Source of the DNA: Pseudoselenomonas ruminantium
Lineage (GTDB): Bacteria; Bacillota; Negativicutes; Selenomonadales; Selenomonadaceae
Direction: 5' to 3'
Assembly: GCA_002373045.1 (NCBI GenBank)
Contig: DFHU01000024.1
Coordinates: 4,567 to 50,482, forward strand
DNA: 45,916 nucleotides
How positions within the stretch are numbered: the stretch's first letter is position 1; each line of letters begins with the position of its first letter. Positions 32,001 to 40,709 of this stretch are shown here, one piece after another. The notes beneath the pieces are model-generated. The model was not told where the DNA came from, ran no database searches, and saw nothing but the letters and a program-made list of their open reading frames with translations. The translations under genes were made by a program, and so were the position numbers.

Positions 32001-32624
32001 TTACCTTATTTCTATGTTTTCTCCCACGAGGCCTATCCAGGCGCCGTCCTGATCAAGACCGCTGTCCTTATGCGCCAGCAGCCATTTATTCCGCTGCAGG
32101 AGAAGTTGATTCTCCCCGTTTTTCTCCGGCACAACATCCAACGGTTCATTCGTGCCACAGGGCAGCGCCACGCCCATGCGGAACTCCTTGCCGGAAACGC
32201 TGCAGGGCGCAAAGTGCAGGGTGGTTGCATAAAGCTCCACCGCTGTACCTGCTGGCACGAGAAAGGCCTCAACCTTAGCGGTATCATAGGTAAAATTTTT
32301 CCAGTCAATATCCTGCTGACAGCCCAGCAGCAAAATCAAATCCGTAGCGGCCATATCCACTTCCGAAGAACGATGATATTCCAAGCCGTTGAGCTTGTTA
32401 TTCCAGCCGCTGCAATGCCCCAGTTCCACCGGCATTCCGCCAAAGACCTCATCCCGCAAACGGGAAAATACAGGCAGCTGCTCAAACTCCGGTACCGATG
32501 GTTCATATTCCACCTGACCTTGTGCCACGGGTTTCCGCGCCCCTATGCAATTGCTAAAATCCTGCAAATCCAAGGGAAGCACACGGCCATATTTACGAAA
32601 GGCATCAGCCATTACAGTCTGCAA
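32001..32624 (-). CDS. DUF4867 family protein, cupin-like, in the ribose operon
   Basis: Function unknown. The 207-aa protein matches what I know of DUF4867, found beside sugar genes in Firmicutes. It has GLEYHRSSEVD, a stretch of hydrophobic strands (LILLLG, EAFLVPAGTAVELY) and LHFAPC. These look like a cupin barrel with possible metal ligands His and Glu. A sugar isomerase or mutarotase-like role in pentose use is inference. The start is uncertain: TTG at 32624 has GGGGAGG 9 nt upstream, while ATG at 32612 has none. Either overlaps the transporter gene end. It lies 15 nt before rbsK. Confidence 0.78.
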   Translation of the reverse strand: MQTVMADAFRKYGRVLPLDLQDFSNCIGARKPVAQGQVEYEPSVPEFEQLPVFSRLRDEVFGGMPVELGHCSGWNNKLNGLEYHRSSEVDMAATDLILLLGCQQDIDWKNFTYDTAKVEAFLVPAGTAVELYATTLHFAPCSVSGKEFRMGVALPCGTNEPLDVVPEKNGENQLLLQRNKWLLAHKDSGLDQDGAWIGLVGENIEIR

Positions 32625-33942
32625 GTTCCATTTCCTCCCCTTCTTCTAAGCGGGCTTCCTTATGGAAGTACCAAGCGATAAAGGCAAAGCATACGACATT
32701 AACGATGAAGGACAGCTGCATGGAACCCGTGATATCGGATACATATCCCTGCAGAGCCGGCACGAAAGCGCCGCCGATAATGGACATCACGATGATGGCA
32801 CCAGCCGTTTCCGTGTATTTCTTTTCCACAGCATCCAGCGTGCGAGCATAAATCGTTGCCCAGCAGGGGCCAAAGAGGAAGCTGGCAAAAACTGCACCAT
32901 AGAGAGCTGCCATGCCCGGCGCAAAGGCCACCACGAAGATATCCAGCACACCGATAGCGGCATAGAGAGCCAGTACCTTGTTAGCCGAGAATTTCGTCAT
33001 CAGGAAGTTAGCCACAAATTTACCGATAAAGAAGAAGATAAAGCTTACGACCATGTAATTGGCTGCCGCACGTTCATTGATGGACGGGTCCAGATGCAGC
33101 GCCAGACGAATCGTAAAGGACCAAACGGCCACCTGCATGCCCACATAGAGGAACTGTGCCACAATGCCACGTTTGAAGCGGCCATTGCCTGCCAGATAAG
33201 AAAGCGTCTTGCCAATGCTGGGCACACCTTCTGTCGAAGCGCTCTTAACCTTGCATTTCGGATAAGCCGTAACCGCAAACAACGCAAAGATACCGAGGAG
33301 AATGTAAATCATGATATGATAGGGTTCCAACGTATGCTGCAGCATTTCCATTTTGTAGGCAGCGGCCTGCACGGCATCCATGCTGGCCAGCTGTGCGGCC
33401 ATGGATTCGCCCTCCTGGAAGATGAGGTATTTCCCCAAAAGAATGCCGGCAATGGAACCAATCGGCTGGAAGGTCTGACTGATGTTCAAGCGCAGCGTAG
33501 CCGTTTCCTGCGGGCCAAGCATTGTGCTATACGTATTGACCGAGGTTTCCAAGAAGCCCAAGCCGATAGCAATGGCAAAGATGGCCACGAGGAACATCGT
33601 GTACGTCGCCATATGCGAAGCGGGGAAAAACAGGCTGCAACCGGCAATGTAGAAGCCCAGGCCGCAGAGAATCGCCGTCTTATAAGTAGTATTGCGAATG
33701 ACCATAGAGGCCGGAATCGAAATCAGAAAATAACCGCTGTAAAACGCACTCTGCACCAAAGCACTGGCAAAGTCGCTCAAGGCAAACACGCTCTTAAACT
33801 GCGTGATGAGCACATCATTTAAGCTGGCTGCCGCCGCCCACAGAGGCACCAGACAGGAAAGGAGAATAAACTGAAATACCGGAATCTTGCTGATATAACC
33901 ATTGTCATACTGTACAATATCGTTGCGATTACCAAAGAGCAT
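32605..33942 (-). CDS. Sugar MFS symporter, FucP family, probable ribose transporter
   Basis: Twelve-helix proton symporter of the FucP group. The 445-aa protein has LNDVLITQFKSVFALSDFASALVQSAFYSGYF, GLGFLETSVNTYSTMLGP and LRLNISQTFQPIGSIAG, which are close to L-fucose permease signatures. The context (rbsD, rbsK, a LacI regulator) points to ribose rather than fucose; no fucose isomerase or kinase lies nearby. The ATG at 33942 has AGGAGG 7 nt upstream; a longer frame to 33966 is rejected. It replaces the RbsABC importer used by many bacteria. Confidence 0.9.
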   Translation of the reverse strand: MLFGNRNDIVQYDNGYISKIPVFQFILLSCLVPLWAAAASLNDVLITQFKSVFALSDFASALVQSAFYSGYFLISIPASMVIRNTTYKTAILCGLGFYIAGCSLFFPASHMATYTMFLVAIFAIAIGLGFLETSVNTYSTMLGPQETATLRLNISQTFQPIGSIAGILLGKYLIFQEGESMAAQLASMDAVQAAAYKMEMLQHTLEPYHIMIYILLGIFALFAVTAYPKCKVKSASTEGVPSIGKTLSYLAGNGRFKRGIVAQFLYVGMQVAVWSFTIRLALHLDPSINERAAANYMVVSFIFFFIGKFVANFLMTKFSANKVLALYAAIGVLDIFVVAFAPGMAALYGAVFASFLFGPCWATIYARTLDAVEKKYTETAGAIIVMSIIGGAFVPALQGYVSDITGSMQLSFIVNVVCFAFIAWYFHKEARLEEGEEMELADCNG

Positions 33943-33965
33943 TGGTATACCTCCTAAAATTTTCA

Positions 33966-34973
33966 TTAGCCAGCGGCAGGCGCCGCCGTACTGCCACGAA
34001 CCACAAAGTCCGTGTACATCTGCGTTTTCGTATGGATGCTGCCGGGATTTTTGGCCAGCTGCAAAAGTTTCTGTACCGCCAATTCCCCGAGTTCTTTCGT
34101 ATGCACCTTGATGGTGGTAAGCCCCGGCGCAAATACCGCACTGAACTCAATATCATCAAAACCGATTACCGACACATCCTCCGGTACCCGGATATGATGC
34201 TTCTGCAAGGCCTGCATTACCCCTAATGCCACCATGTCGTTGTAAGCCACAAAGGCTGTAGGCAGTTCCACGCCTTTAGTGATAAGCCCGTCAAAATATT
34301 CATAGGCCCCGGTAATGGATACCGGCAGGCTGAATAAATACTTTTTCTCCACAGAGAGATTATGCTTGGCCATCCCCTGTTCATAGCCTTCATAGCGTTC
34401 ATCGCCATTGGGAGAGCTTACCTCCCCCTGCAGATAGCCGATTTTCTCATGGCCCAAAGAAGCCAGATAGGACACCGCCCGCGACACGGAATGACGATTT
34501 TCCATCAATACCGCGTGGAAGGGCAGGTCGGCAAAATTGCAATCCAGAAGCACCAACGGAATATCCGTCTGCGCAAAGGTCTTCGCGTCATTTTCATTAA
34601 GCTCGGTCCCCACCAGCAGGATAGCTGCCGAAGGGTCTTCCAAAAGCCGTTCCACCTGCTGCTCGTAATCATCATCATGGCGATAGAGGTTTACCAGTTT
34701 CGCCTCCATGCCATTTTCGCGGCAGGCAGCCGTGACGCTTTCCAGAAGATTATTAAAGAACGGGGCGTCCGACAAAATCTTCCCCGAATCGTGATAAATC
34801 ACCAGCTTGATGCTTTTGATTTTGTTCTCCGTGATATAGCCGCACTCTTTGGCAATGGCCAAAATCTGCATGGCCGTATCGTGATTTACGCCTTTCTTGT
34901 TATTGAGGGCATTGGACACGGTTGCGGGGGAAAAACCGGACAGTTCGCTAATCTTCTTGATATTAACCTTCAC
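33966..34973 (-). CDS. LacI family regulator of the ribose operon
   Basis: Repressor with a typical 335-aa layout. The N-terminal helix-turn-helix is IKKISELSGFSPATVSNALNNKKGVN, followed by the hinge and a periplasmic-binding-like effector domain with SVIGFDDIEFSAVFAPGLTTI. The start is a GTG at 34973, with AGGAG 10 nt upstream. It is encoded inside the operon it probably controls, after rbsD and before the transporter. The expected effector is ribose or a ribose phosphate. A 30-bp palindrome just after the operon promoter is its likely operator. Confidence 0.92.
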   Translation of the reverse strand: MKVNIKKISELSGFSPATVSNALNNKKGVNHDTAMQILAIAKECGYITENKIKSIKLVIYHDSGKILSDAPFFNNLLESVTAACRENGMEAKLVNLYRHDDDYEQQVERLLEDPSAAILLVGTELNENDAKTFAQTDIPLVLLDCNFADLPFHAVLMENRHSVSRAVSYLASLGHEKIGYLQGEVSSPNGDERYEGYEQGMAKHNLSVEKKYLFSLPVSITGAYEYFDGLITKGVELPTAFVAYNDMVALGVMQALQKHHIRVPEDVSVIGFDDIEFSAVFAPGLTTIKVHTKELGELAVQKLLQLAKNPGSIHTKTQMYTDFVVRGSTAAPAAG

Positions 34974-34989
34974 GCTTTGTCAACTCCTA

Positions 34990-35385
34990 TTAAAAGACAA
35001 CTCCTGCCCGCAGGATGACATTGGGATATGGCGTGAACTCGCCGGTACGAATAGCGAAGCGAACCTTTTGCGACAGCTTCTTCAAGTCATCATGGGGCAT
35101 ATATTCATATTCGATATTCCCCAGCTTTTCCTTGATGTACTTGTGCAGCTCCGGGTTATGTTCGTGGATTTCCTCTGCCAGATAGCAGCCTTCCACAGCG
35201 GCTTCTGAAAGCAGCGCATCCATAACCTGACGAAATGTGGGCACCCCTTTGGTCACAGCTAAATCAATCACCGTGACTCCCGGAGGGATGGGCATTCCCG
35301 CATCCCCGACCATAAATAAATCCTTGTGGCCGAGGGCAGCTACACAGCCGGATAACTGGGCGTGTAATATTCCTGACTTCTTCAT
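34990..35385 (-). CDS. rbsD: D-ribose pyranase
   Basis: Interconverts the pyran and furan forms of D-ribose so that ribokinase receives its substrate. The 131-aa protein has GHKDLFMVGDAGMPIP (the histidine and aspartate of the active site) and IRTGEFTPYPNVIL at the C-terminus, both typical of RbsD. FucU mutarotases are related, but the RbsD motifs and rbsK in the operon favour ribose. The ATG at 35385 has GGGGAGG 9 nt upstream. It is the first gene after the promoter. Confidence 0.95.
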   Translation of the reverse strand: MKKSGILHAQLSGCVAALGHKDLFMVGDAGMPIPPGVTVIDLAVTKGVPTFRQVMDALLSEAAVEGCYLAEEIHEHNPELHKYIKEKLGNIEYEYMPHDDLKKLSQKVRFAIRTGEFTPYPNVILRAGVVF

Positions 35386-35419
35386 TATCCATTACCTCCC
35401 CGATAAACGTCAAGCGGAC

Positions 35420-35449
35420 TATATAAATATTTGGCCATTTATTTATATA
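35420..35449. promoter_or_regulatory. Operator-like palindrome of the ribose operon
   Basis: A 30-bp inverted repeat with 13 of 15 pairs matching. The arms are TATATAAATA and TATTTATATA, around a central TGGCCA. It lies about 15-45 bp after the predicted start of transcription, so a bound LacI-type protein would block the operon. Confidence 0.65.
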
Positions 35450-35470
35450 ATTTTTATATTTACAAATCTC

Positions 35471-35499
35471 ATTATAATTACATATCTAAAACAAGTCAA
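35471..35499 (-). promoter_or_regulatory. Strong sigma-A promoter of the ribose operon
   Basis: On the minus strand, TTGACT (35494-35499) and TATAAT (35471-35476) are exactly 17 bp apart, an almost consensus promoter with a start near 35464. Confidence 0.88.
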
Positions 35500-35580
35500 T
35501 AGTTTTTCTTATTTTTTTATATTATTTTCGCTATAAATAGCATAAAAATCGTTTTTTGTTCGTCAAAGTAATAGAAAACC

Positions 35581-35626
35581 AAAAAATTCCTGTAAATATT
35601 TTTATAAATATTTACAGGAATTTTTT
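35581..35626. terminator. Bidirectional terminator after ilvN
   Basis: A perfect 16-bp stem (35586-35601 with 35606-35621) has a 4-nt loop. T-runs follow on both strands (35621-35626 plus, 35581-35586 minus). It ends the ilvBN transcript. Confidence 0.92.
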
Positions 35627-35648
35627 ATGTTTTATTATTAAATGCTAT

Positions 35649-36152
35649 TTACATCTGCTTAACCGGCACCGGACCACGGGAAAGGGCGATGGCACCCGTG
35701 CGGGCAATTTCGATGATTTCGTATTCGGAAAGGACTTCGATAATGCCGTCAATCTTGCTCTGTTGGCCCGTAAGTTCAATGACGACATTTTCCTGACTCA
35801 CATCTACAATGCTGGCGCGGAAGATATTGACGATATCGATAAGCTCGGCACGGTTGCTCTTATCCGCCCGAACTTTAATCATCACGAGTTCCCGCTCAAT
35901 GGAATCCACCTCGGACAGGTTGACGATTTTGATGACGTCAATGAGCTTGCCCAGCTGCGTAACCACCTGGTCCAGCTCATTTTTCGACTCCACCGACACC
36001 ACGATATTGATGCGCGTCACATCCGGCTCCTCGGTGTAACCGGCAGAAATGCTTTCGATATTGAAGGCCCGGCGGCTGATCAGCCCCGATACATGGGTCA
36101 GAACACCAGGTTTATTGTCTACGAGAACCGCGAGTAAATATTTTTTCATCAT
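35649..36152 (-). CDS. ilvN: Acetolactate synthase, regulatory small subunit
   Basis: Regulatory subunit that stimulates the catalytic subunit and confers valine feedback. The 167-aa length suits IlvN/IlvH. The N-terminal ACT domain is LAVLVDNKPGVLTHVSGLISRRAFNIESIS, followed by the C-terminal domain with VIELTGQQSKIDGIIEVL and the ending VEI/IARTGAIALSRG. The ATG overlaps the ilvB stop by 4 nt (ATGA), so the two subunits are coupled. Nothing unusual was noticed. Confidence 0.96.
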   Translation of the reverse strand: MMKKYLLAVLVDNKPGVLTHVSGLISRRAFNIESISAGYTEEPDVTRINIVVSVESKNELDQVVTQLGKLIDVIKIVNLSEVDSIERELVMIKVRADKSNRAELIDIVNIFRASIVDVSQENVVIELTGQQSKIDGIIEVLSEYEIIEIARTGAIALSRGPVPVKQM

Positions 36153-37840
36153 TTTTTACCTCCCAGTACCATCTGGTCAAGCCGCTTGCCGCCCGGAACC
36201 ATCGGCAGGACATCTTCTTCCTCCGGAATCAGCACATCGATAAGTGCCGGACCTTCTTCAGCCATGATTTGCGGCAATACCGTATCGAGTTCTTCCTTCT
36301 TGGTCAGACGGTAGCCTTTAAGCCCCATGGCTTCCGCCAGTTTCACAAAATCCGTCTTGCCCTTGAGTTCGGACTGGGAATAATGATGATTGTAGAACAG
36401 ACGCTGCCACTGGCCCACCATGCCTAAGATGCAGTTATGGACAATGACCACCTTCACGTCGATATTGTTGTCTGCAATGGTGGCAAATTCCTGACAGTTC
36501 ATCATAATACTGCCATCACCGGTAAAGAGTACGACTTTGCTCTTTGGTGCACCTATCTTAGCCCCCATAGCTGCAGGCAGACCGTAGCCCATGGTGCCCT
36601 GACCGCCGGAAGTCAGGAAATGGCGGGGCTTGAATACATCAAAGAACTGCGCCGCCCACATCTGATGCTGGCCCACATCCGTAACGGCAATGGTATCCTT
36701 ATCGGAAAGCTCGCTGACTTTCCGAATAAGTGCCCCCGGCTTAATGACGTCCCCCTGTTCCACATAGCTGAACGGATGTTCTTTGTGCATTTGCACCACT
36801 TCATCCTTCCACCCTTTGAATTTCTCGGCAAAGGATTCCCCCGTCGCCGCCAGCTGCTCATTAAAGCGGGGCAAAGTCCAACGCAAATCCCCCAATACCT
36901 TCAAGTCAGCCGTAACATTCTTGTTGATTTCCGCCCGGTCCAGCTCAAAGTGAACGATTTTCGCCTTAGGCGCAAAGCCATCCACTCTGCCGGTCACGCG
37001 GTCGCTGAAGCGCATGCCGATACACAGCAGCAGGTCGCATTTCTGAATGGCCATATTGGATGCATAACTGCCATGCATCCCCGCAAAGCCCAAAAATCCC
37101 TCGGTGTCAGCAGGCACGGATCCAAGCCCCAAAAGCGTTGAAGTCACCGGCACACCTAAAACCTGCGCCAGCTTCTGCACCTCGGCCGCCGTATCGGAGC
37201 TGATGATACCGCCGCCAGCGAAAATCAGCGGGCGTTCAGCCTTGCGTACAGCCTCTACCGCTGCCGCAATTTCATCCGCATTGCCATCATAGACACCGGA
37301 ATAGCCGCGCAAGTTTACCGTTTCGGGATATTTATAGTCGATTTTGGCATCAAAGACATCCTTGGCCACATCAATGACCACCGGCCCCTTGCGTCCCGTA
37401 CGGGCAATAAAGAACGCCTCTTTGAGCACACGCGGCAGTTCTTTTACATCCTTGACCAAATAGTTATGCTTGGTAATCGGCGTCGTGATGCCGAAAATGT
37501 CGGCCTCCTGGAAAGAATCCTTGCCGATATAAGGATTGGCCACCTGCCCTGTGATGCAGACCAGCGGCACCGAATCCGTGCACGCCGTGGCAATGCCTGT
37601 AATGAGGTTCGTTGCCCCCGGCCCGGAAGTGGCAAAGACAACTCCGACTTTCCCTGTAGCCCGCGCATAACCGTCCGCCGCATGAATGGCCCCCTGCTCA
37701 TGCCGGGTCAATATATGCGGAAATTTCATCTTGTAAACCGCATCATACAGTGTCAGCACCGCTCCCCCAGGATAGCCGAACACCACATCTACGCCTTCCT
37801 TTTTCAGGCTTTCCAATACCGCCTGAGCTCCATTCATCAT
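36149..37840 (-). CDS. ilvB: Acetolactate synthase, catalytic large subunit
   Basis: ThDP- and FAD-dependent enzyme that condenses pyruvate to acetolactate (or with 2-ketobutyrate) for branched-chain amino acids. The 563-aa protein has VDVVFGYPGGAVLTLYDAV, with the activating glutamate in RHEQGAIHAADGYARATG. It also has the FAD region GMRFSDRVTGRVDGFAP and the ThDP motif GDGSIMMNCQE with downstream HN. I start it at the ATG 37840 (MMNGAQAV), with GGAGG 10 nt upstream; the open frame to 37879 adds a non-conserved basic stretch. The ilvN partner follows. Biosynthetic rather than catabolic type, because of the partner. Confidence 0.96.
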   Translation of the reverse strand: MMNGAQAVLESLKKEGVDVVFGYPGGAVLTLYDAVYKMKFPHILTRHEQGAIHAADGYARATGKVGVVFATSGPGATNLITGIATACTDSVPLVCITGQVANPYIGKDSFQEADIFGITTPITKHNYLVKDVKELPRVLKEAFFIARTGRKGPVVIDVAKDVFDAKIDYKYPETVNLRGYSGVYDGNADEIAAAVEAVRKAERPLIFAGGGIISSDTAAEVQKLAQVLGVPVTSTLLGLGSVPADTEGFLGFAGMHGSYASNMAIQKCDLLLCIGMRFSDRVTGRVDGFAPKAKIVHFELDRAEINKNVTADLKVLGDLRWTLPRFNEQLAATGESFAEKFKGWKDEVVQMHKEHPFSYVEQGDVIKPGALIRKVSELSDKDTIAVTDVGQHQMWAAQFFDVFKPRHFLTSGGQGTMGYGLPAAMGAKIGAPKSKVVLFTGDGSIMMNCQEFATIADNNIDVKVVIVHNCILGMVGQWQRLFYNHHYSQSELKGKTDFVKLAEAMGLKGYRLTKKEELDTVLPQIMAEEGPALIDVLIPEEEDVLPMVPGGKRLDQMVLGGKK

Positions 37841-37931
37841 CAAATCAAGCCCTCCCCATCGTCTGCGGAGCCATGACAAAACACAACTTCACAGTCTATA
37901 AGTTTACATTTCAAGTTGAAGTCATAGGATT

Positions 37932-37961
37932 ATTATACACTATTTGTATACAATATTACAA
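37932..37961 (-). promoter_or_regulatory. Promoter of ilvBN
   Basis: On the minus strand, TTGTAA (37956-37961) and TATAAT (37932-37937) are 18 bp apart. The leader is about 85 nt, with no T-box or leader peptide that I can see. Confidence 0.6.
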
Positions 37962-37993
37962 TACGAGAACACTATAAGTATTTATTCTGCAAA

Positions 37994-38033
37994 AAAATAC
38001 CGGCTAACTTATTCGTCAGCCGGTATTGAATTT
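37994..38033 (-). terminator. Terminator after the second chemoreceptor gene
   Basis: AATACCGGCTGAC pairs with TTAGCCGGTATT on the minus strand, followed by a run of seven T residues. The stem is clean over ten pairs. Confidence 0.85.
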
Positions 38034-38037
38034 CCTG

Positions 38038-39744
38038 CTATACCTTAAATTTCGCTACCTGTTTTTTAAGGTTTTCCGCACCTTCCATAGATGCGTTCAT
38101 CATTTCCAGTATGTCGTTGGCTTTCTGGGCCACATCGGTGACTTTTTCGGCCACGGTGGTATTGCCCACAGCCCCTTCATGGGTGGCCTTGGCAATTTCT
38201 TCCATGGACTGGTTCATGGTTTCTACGGCACGGATAAGGTCCTGCGACGCCGTGTTGCTCTTCTTGGCGAATTCATTGACGTAATCGGCATCTTCCTGAT
38301 AGCGGATAGCCGTTTCGTTGATGAGCTCGTAATCCTTGCCGACCTTTTCGTCCATGAACTTCAAGAGGTCAAAGGCACCATCGGAAAGATTCTGTACCGA
38401 ACCGGTCACTTTACCGGTAAGCCCCTTAATCTTTTCCGCGGTATCATGGGACTGTTCGGCCAGTTTTCTAACCTCATCAGCCACTACGGCAAAGCCACGG
38501 CCTGCATCGCCGGCTCTGGCTGCTTCGATGGCGGCATTGAGGGCCAGCAGATTGGTCTGTTCGGCAATTTCCGTAATGTCCTGCGTGAGGTTATTGATGT
38601 TATCGACAACCTTAACGGATTCAATGGCTTCTTCGAGGGATTTCTTCGTGCCCTCATACATCTGTTCTGCCTCTTTGCTGGATTTTTCCATGGTGGCCTT
38701 GAGAGAGCCTGCCCGCTGGGCAATTTCCACGGTATAGCCCTCACTGTCAGCAGCGTCCTTAGCCGTAGCATGGATTTTTTCCCGCAGATGGTCGGAAAGA
38801 TTCTGCATGCTCGCGGTGGAGGCAGCGGTTTCTTCCATGCCGGCGGCCATTTCCTCGGTTACAGCCGACATATCCTGTGTGCTTTCATTGAGGTTGCCGA
38901 CCAAAGCCTGAACATCCGTCACCATGTTGGCGCTGTTTTCCGCCTCGTCATGGACATTTTTCAGCACGGTGCGCAGGGATTTCTGCATTTTATCGAGCGC
39001 CTGCACCATCATGCCCACTTCATCCTGCCGACGGGCAAGGCTTGCGGGAATTTCCTGTGTGAGATCGCCATCTGCCACGGCATTGAGCGCACCGATGGAA
39101 GCAGCCAGCGGTGTTGCGATATTCTGGGCAATCAGGAAAGCTATGGCAATGCCGACGATAAGGCCCGCCAGTATAATTCCCAGGAAAATCTTGATGGTCA
39201 AATCGTAGTTGGCGTTATTCTCCTCAAAGAGCACTTTGCCCTGCAGGACATTATCCGGCGTCAGCACCGCCAGATCCGTCGCAATGACATTGGCCGAGGA
39301 AAGATTTTCAAAGAGCTTTATCTTATCTTCCGGCGTATTGCCCAAGGTTTCACAAGCTTTGACCTTGGCACTCACATCCACCAGATTTTTTTCCAGGCTG
39401 GCTATGCTTTCCTGCGCACGGGAACTGCGGTCAATTTCCTTGACCTTCTCAATATCGGCCTTGATGGATTCGAGCCGCCCGCTGATATCGGCGAGCACGA
39501 CCTTGCGGCTGTCTGCGGAAAAATCCTGTTGCAGCATATAGGCCACATCCACATCAATGCCCCGCAGATGGTTATTGGCATCGTTGAGGTACTGTGTGGT
39601 CATCAGGTTATAATTGTACATATCATCCAAAGATTGTTTGGCCTTCTGATTGGAAAAAATCCCCACTGCGGCCACCACGCAGGTGATGAGCAGCATAATC
39701 GCCGACAAGAACAGTATCTTGGTTCTGACACTTAAATTCTCCAT
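38038..39744 (-). CDS. Methyl-accepting chemotaxis protein, four-helix-bundle sensor type
   Basis: Transmembrane chemoreceptor of 568 aa. Order: membrane helix near residues 10-30; an extracellular helical bundle (about 32-185, charged, with LNDANNHLRGIDVDVAYML), matching the 4HB_MCP class; a second membrane helix near 185-207 (IFLGIILAGLIVGIAIAFLIA); HAMP; and a signalling domain with the EQTNLLALNAAIEAARAGD tip. The start MENLSVRTK is at 39744, 14 nt after a sugar-type binding lipoprotein gene, so the two are cotranscribed. That pairing suggests a Trg/Tar-like mode, in which the receptor reads a loaded binding protein. Confidence 0.94.
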   Translation of the reverse strand: MENLSVRTKILFLSAIMLLITCVVAAVGIFSNQKAKQSLDDMYNYNLMTTQYLNDANNHLRGIDVDVAYMLQQDFSADSRKVVLADISGRLESIKADIEKVKEIDRSSRAQESIASLEKNLVDVSAKVKACETLGNTPEDKIKLFENLSSANVIATDLAVLTPDNVLQGKVLFEENNANYDLTIKIFLGIILAGLIVGIAIAFLIAQNIATPLAASIGALNAVADGDLTQEIPASLARRQDEVGMMVQALDKMQKSLRTVLKNVHDEAENSANMVTDVQALVGNLNESTQDMSAVTEEMAAGMEETAASTASMQNLSDHLREKIHATAKDAADSEGYTVEIAQRAGSLKATMEKSSKEAEQMYEGTKKSLEEAIESVKVVDNINNLTQDITEIAEQTNLLALNAAIEAARAGDAGRGFAVVADEVRKLAEQSHDTAEKIKGLTGKVTGSVQNLSDGAFDLLKFMDEKVGKDYELINETAIRYQEDADYVNEFAKKSNTASQDLIRAVETMNQSMEEIAKATHEGAVGNTTVAEKVTDVAQKANDILEMMNASMEGAENLKKQVAKFKV

Positions 39745-39758
39745 GGCAAATATCCCCC

Positions 39759-40688
39759 TTATTTGCGGAACTTATCAATATTTTCCTTGGTGATTGAGGT
39801 AAAGTCCACGGTGATATTTTCCGTGGGAATATTCCCCTTCATGCAGGATTCCGCCAAAGTATAGGTCCCTGCCGCTAAATCTCCTGCATCCTGCTTGACC
39901 GTCTGACTCATTTCACCGGCATCAATCAGCTTCAGGGCAGCATCCACCGCATCTACGCCGGATACCTTGCAGCCTTCCAGACGGCCCGCATCCTTCAAGG
40001 CCTGCACAGCGCCGATGGCCATGCCGTCATTGGCGGCGATTACCGCATCAATCTGGGGGAACAGCTTTGTCCAAAGGGTGACATTCTTGAGCGCGTCTGC
40101 CGTACTCCAGTTCCCTACGGTGCTGGCCAAAAGCTGGATATCCGAGCGCTTGTCCAGGCAGGCTTCCTTGAACCCTGCCCACCGTGCTTCACTGCCGGCA
40201 AAGCCTTTTTCGCCTTCGAGATAGACCACTTTGGCATTAGGCGGCAGGGTCTTGGCCATGTATTCGCCCTGCATTACCCCGGCCTGCTTTTCATTCGGCA
40301 TGCAAGAGAGGAATTTGCCGCCATTTAAGCCACGGTTCGTAATGATGATGGGAATTCCCGCCTCATTGGCCTTTTCCACCATAGGGACAATCGCCGTGCC
40401 ATCCACGGCCAGCAGCACAATGGCCGCGGGCTTGGCGGCAATGGCTTCCTTCATCTGGTCCATCTGCATATTGACATCGCCCTTGGCATCCCGGAATTCC
40501 ACCTGCATACCGCCGGCTTTGGCCTTTTCCTCAAAGGATTTCTTGATTAAATCCGTAAAGGAATCGCCGTCCTTGTGGTTCAGGTAAAATACCGTATTGG
40601 AGGCCGAACCACCGCCGCCACAGCCGCTAAAACACAGCATGGTCAGCAAAACCAGCAAACACCCTATAAATGTCCGAAATTTCTTCAT
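39759..40688 (-). CDS. Sugar-type substrate-binding lipoprotein next to a chemoreceptor
   Basis: Type 1 periplasmic binding protein of the ribose/galactose group (Peripla_BP_4). The 309-aa protein has a lipoprotein signal ending in a lipobox (LCFSGC), a Gly-rich linker, FYLNHKDGDSFTDLIKKSFEEKA, AAIVLLAVDGTAIVPMVEKANEAGIPI and AVIAANDGMAIGAVQALKDAG. The last is the usual ligand-site aspartate region. I start at the ATG 40688, with GGAG 8 nt upstream. No permease or ATPase gene lies beside it; its neighbour is a chemoreceptor. It therefore probably serves chemotaxis, alone or with a transporter elsewhere. The ligand is likely a sugar, but unproven. Confidence 0.9.
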   Translation of the reverse strand: MKKFRTFIGCLLVLLTMLCFSGCGGGGSASNTVFYLNHKDGDSFTDLIKKSFEEKAKAGGMQVEFRDAKGDVNMQMDQMKEAIAAKPAAIVLLAVDGTAIVPMVEKANEAGIPIIITNRGLNGGKFLSCMPNEKQAGVMQGEYMAKTLPPNAKVVYLEGEKGFAGSEARWAGFKEACLDKRSDIQLLASTVGNWSTADALKNVTLWTKLFPQIDAVIAANDGMAIGAVQALKDAGRLEGCKVSGVDAVDAALKLIDAGEMSQTVKQDAGDLAAGTYTLAESCMKGNIPTENITVDFTSITKENIDKFRK

Positions 40689-40709
40689 AATACCCACTCC
40701 TATTTCCCT

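Noticed and set aside
32605..33942. Fucose operon
   Set aside because: The transporter resembles FucP, but the enzymes beside it are ribose pyranase and ribokinase, and no fucose isomerase, kinase or aldolase is present.
37841..37990. T-box or leader peptide before ilvB
   Set aside because: About 85 nt of leader, with no T-box sequence, no branched-chain codon run and no terminator-antiterminator pair.
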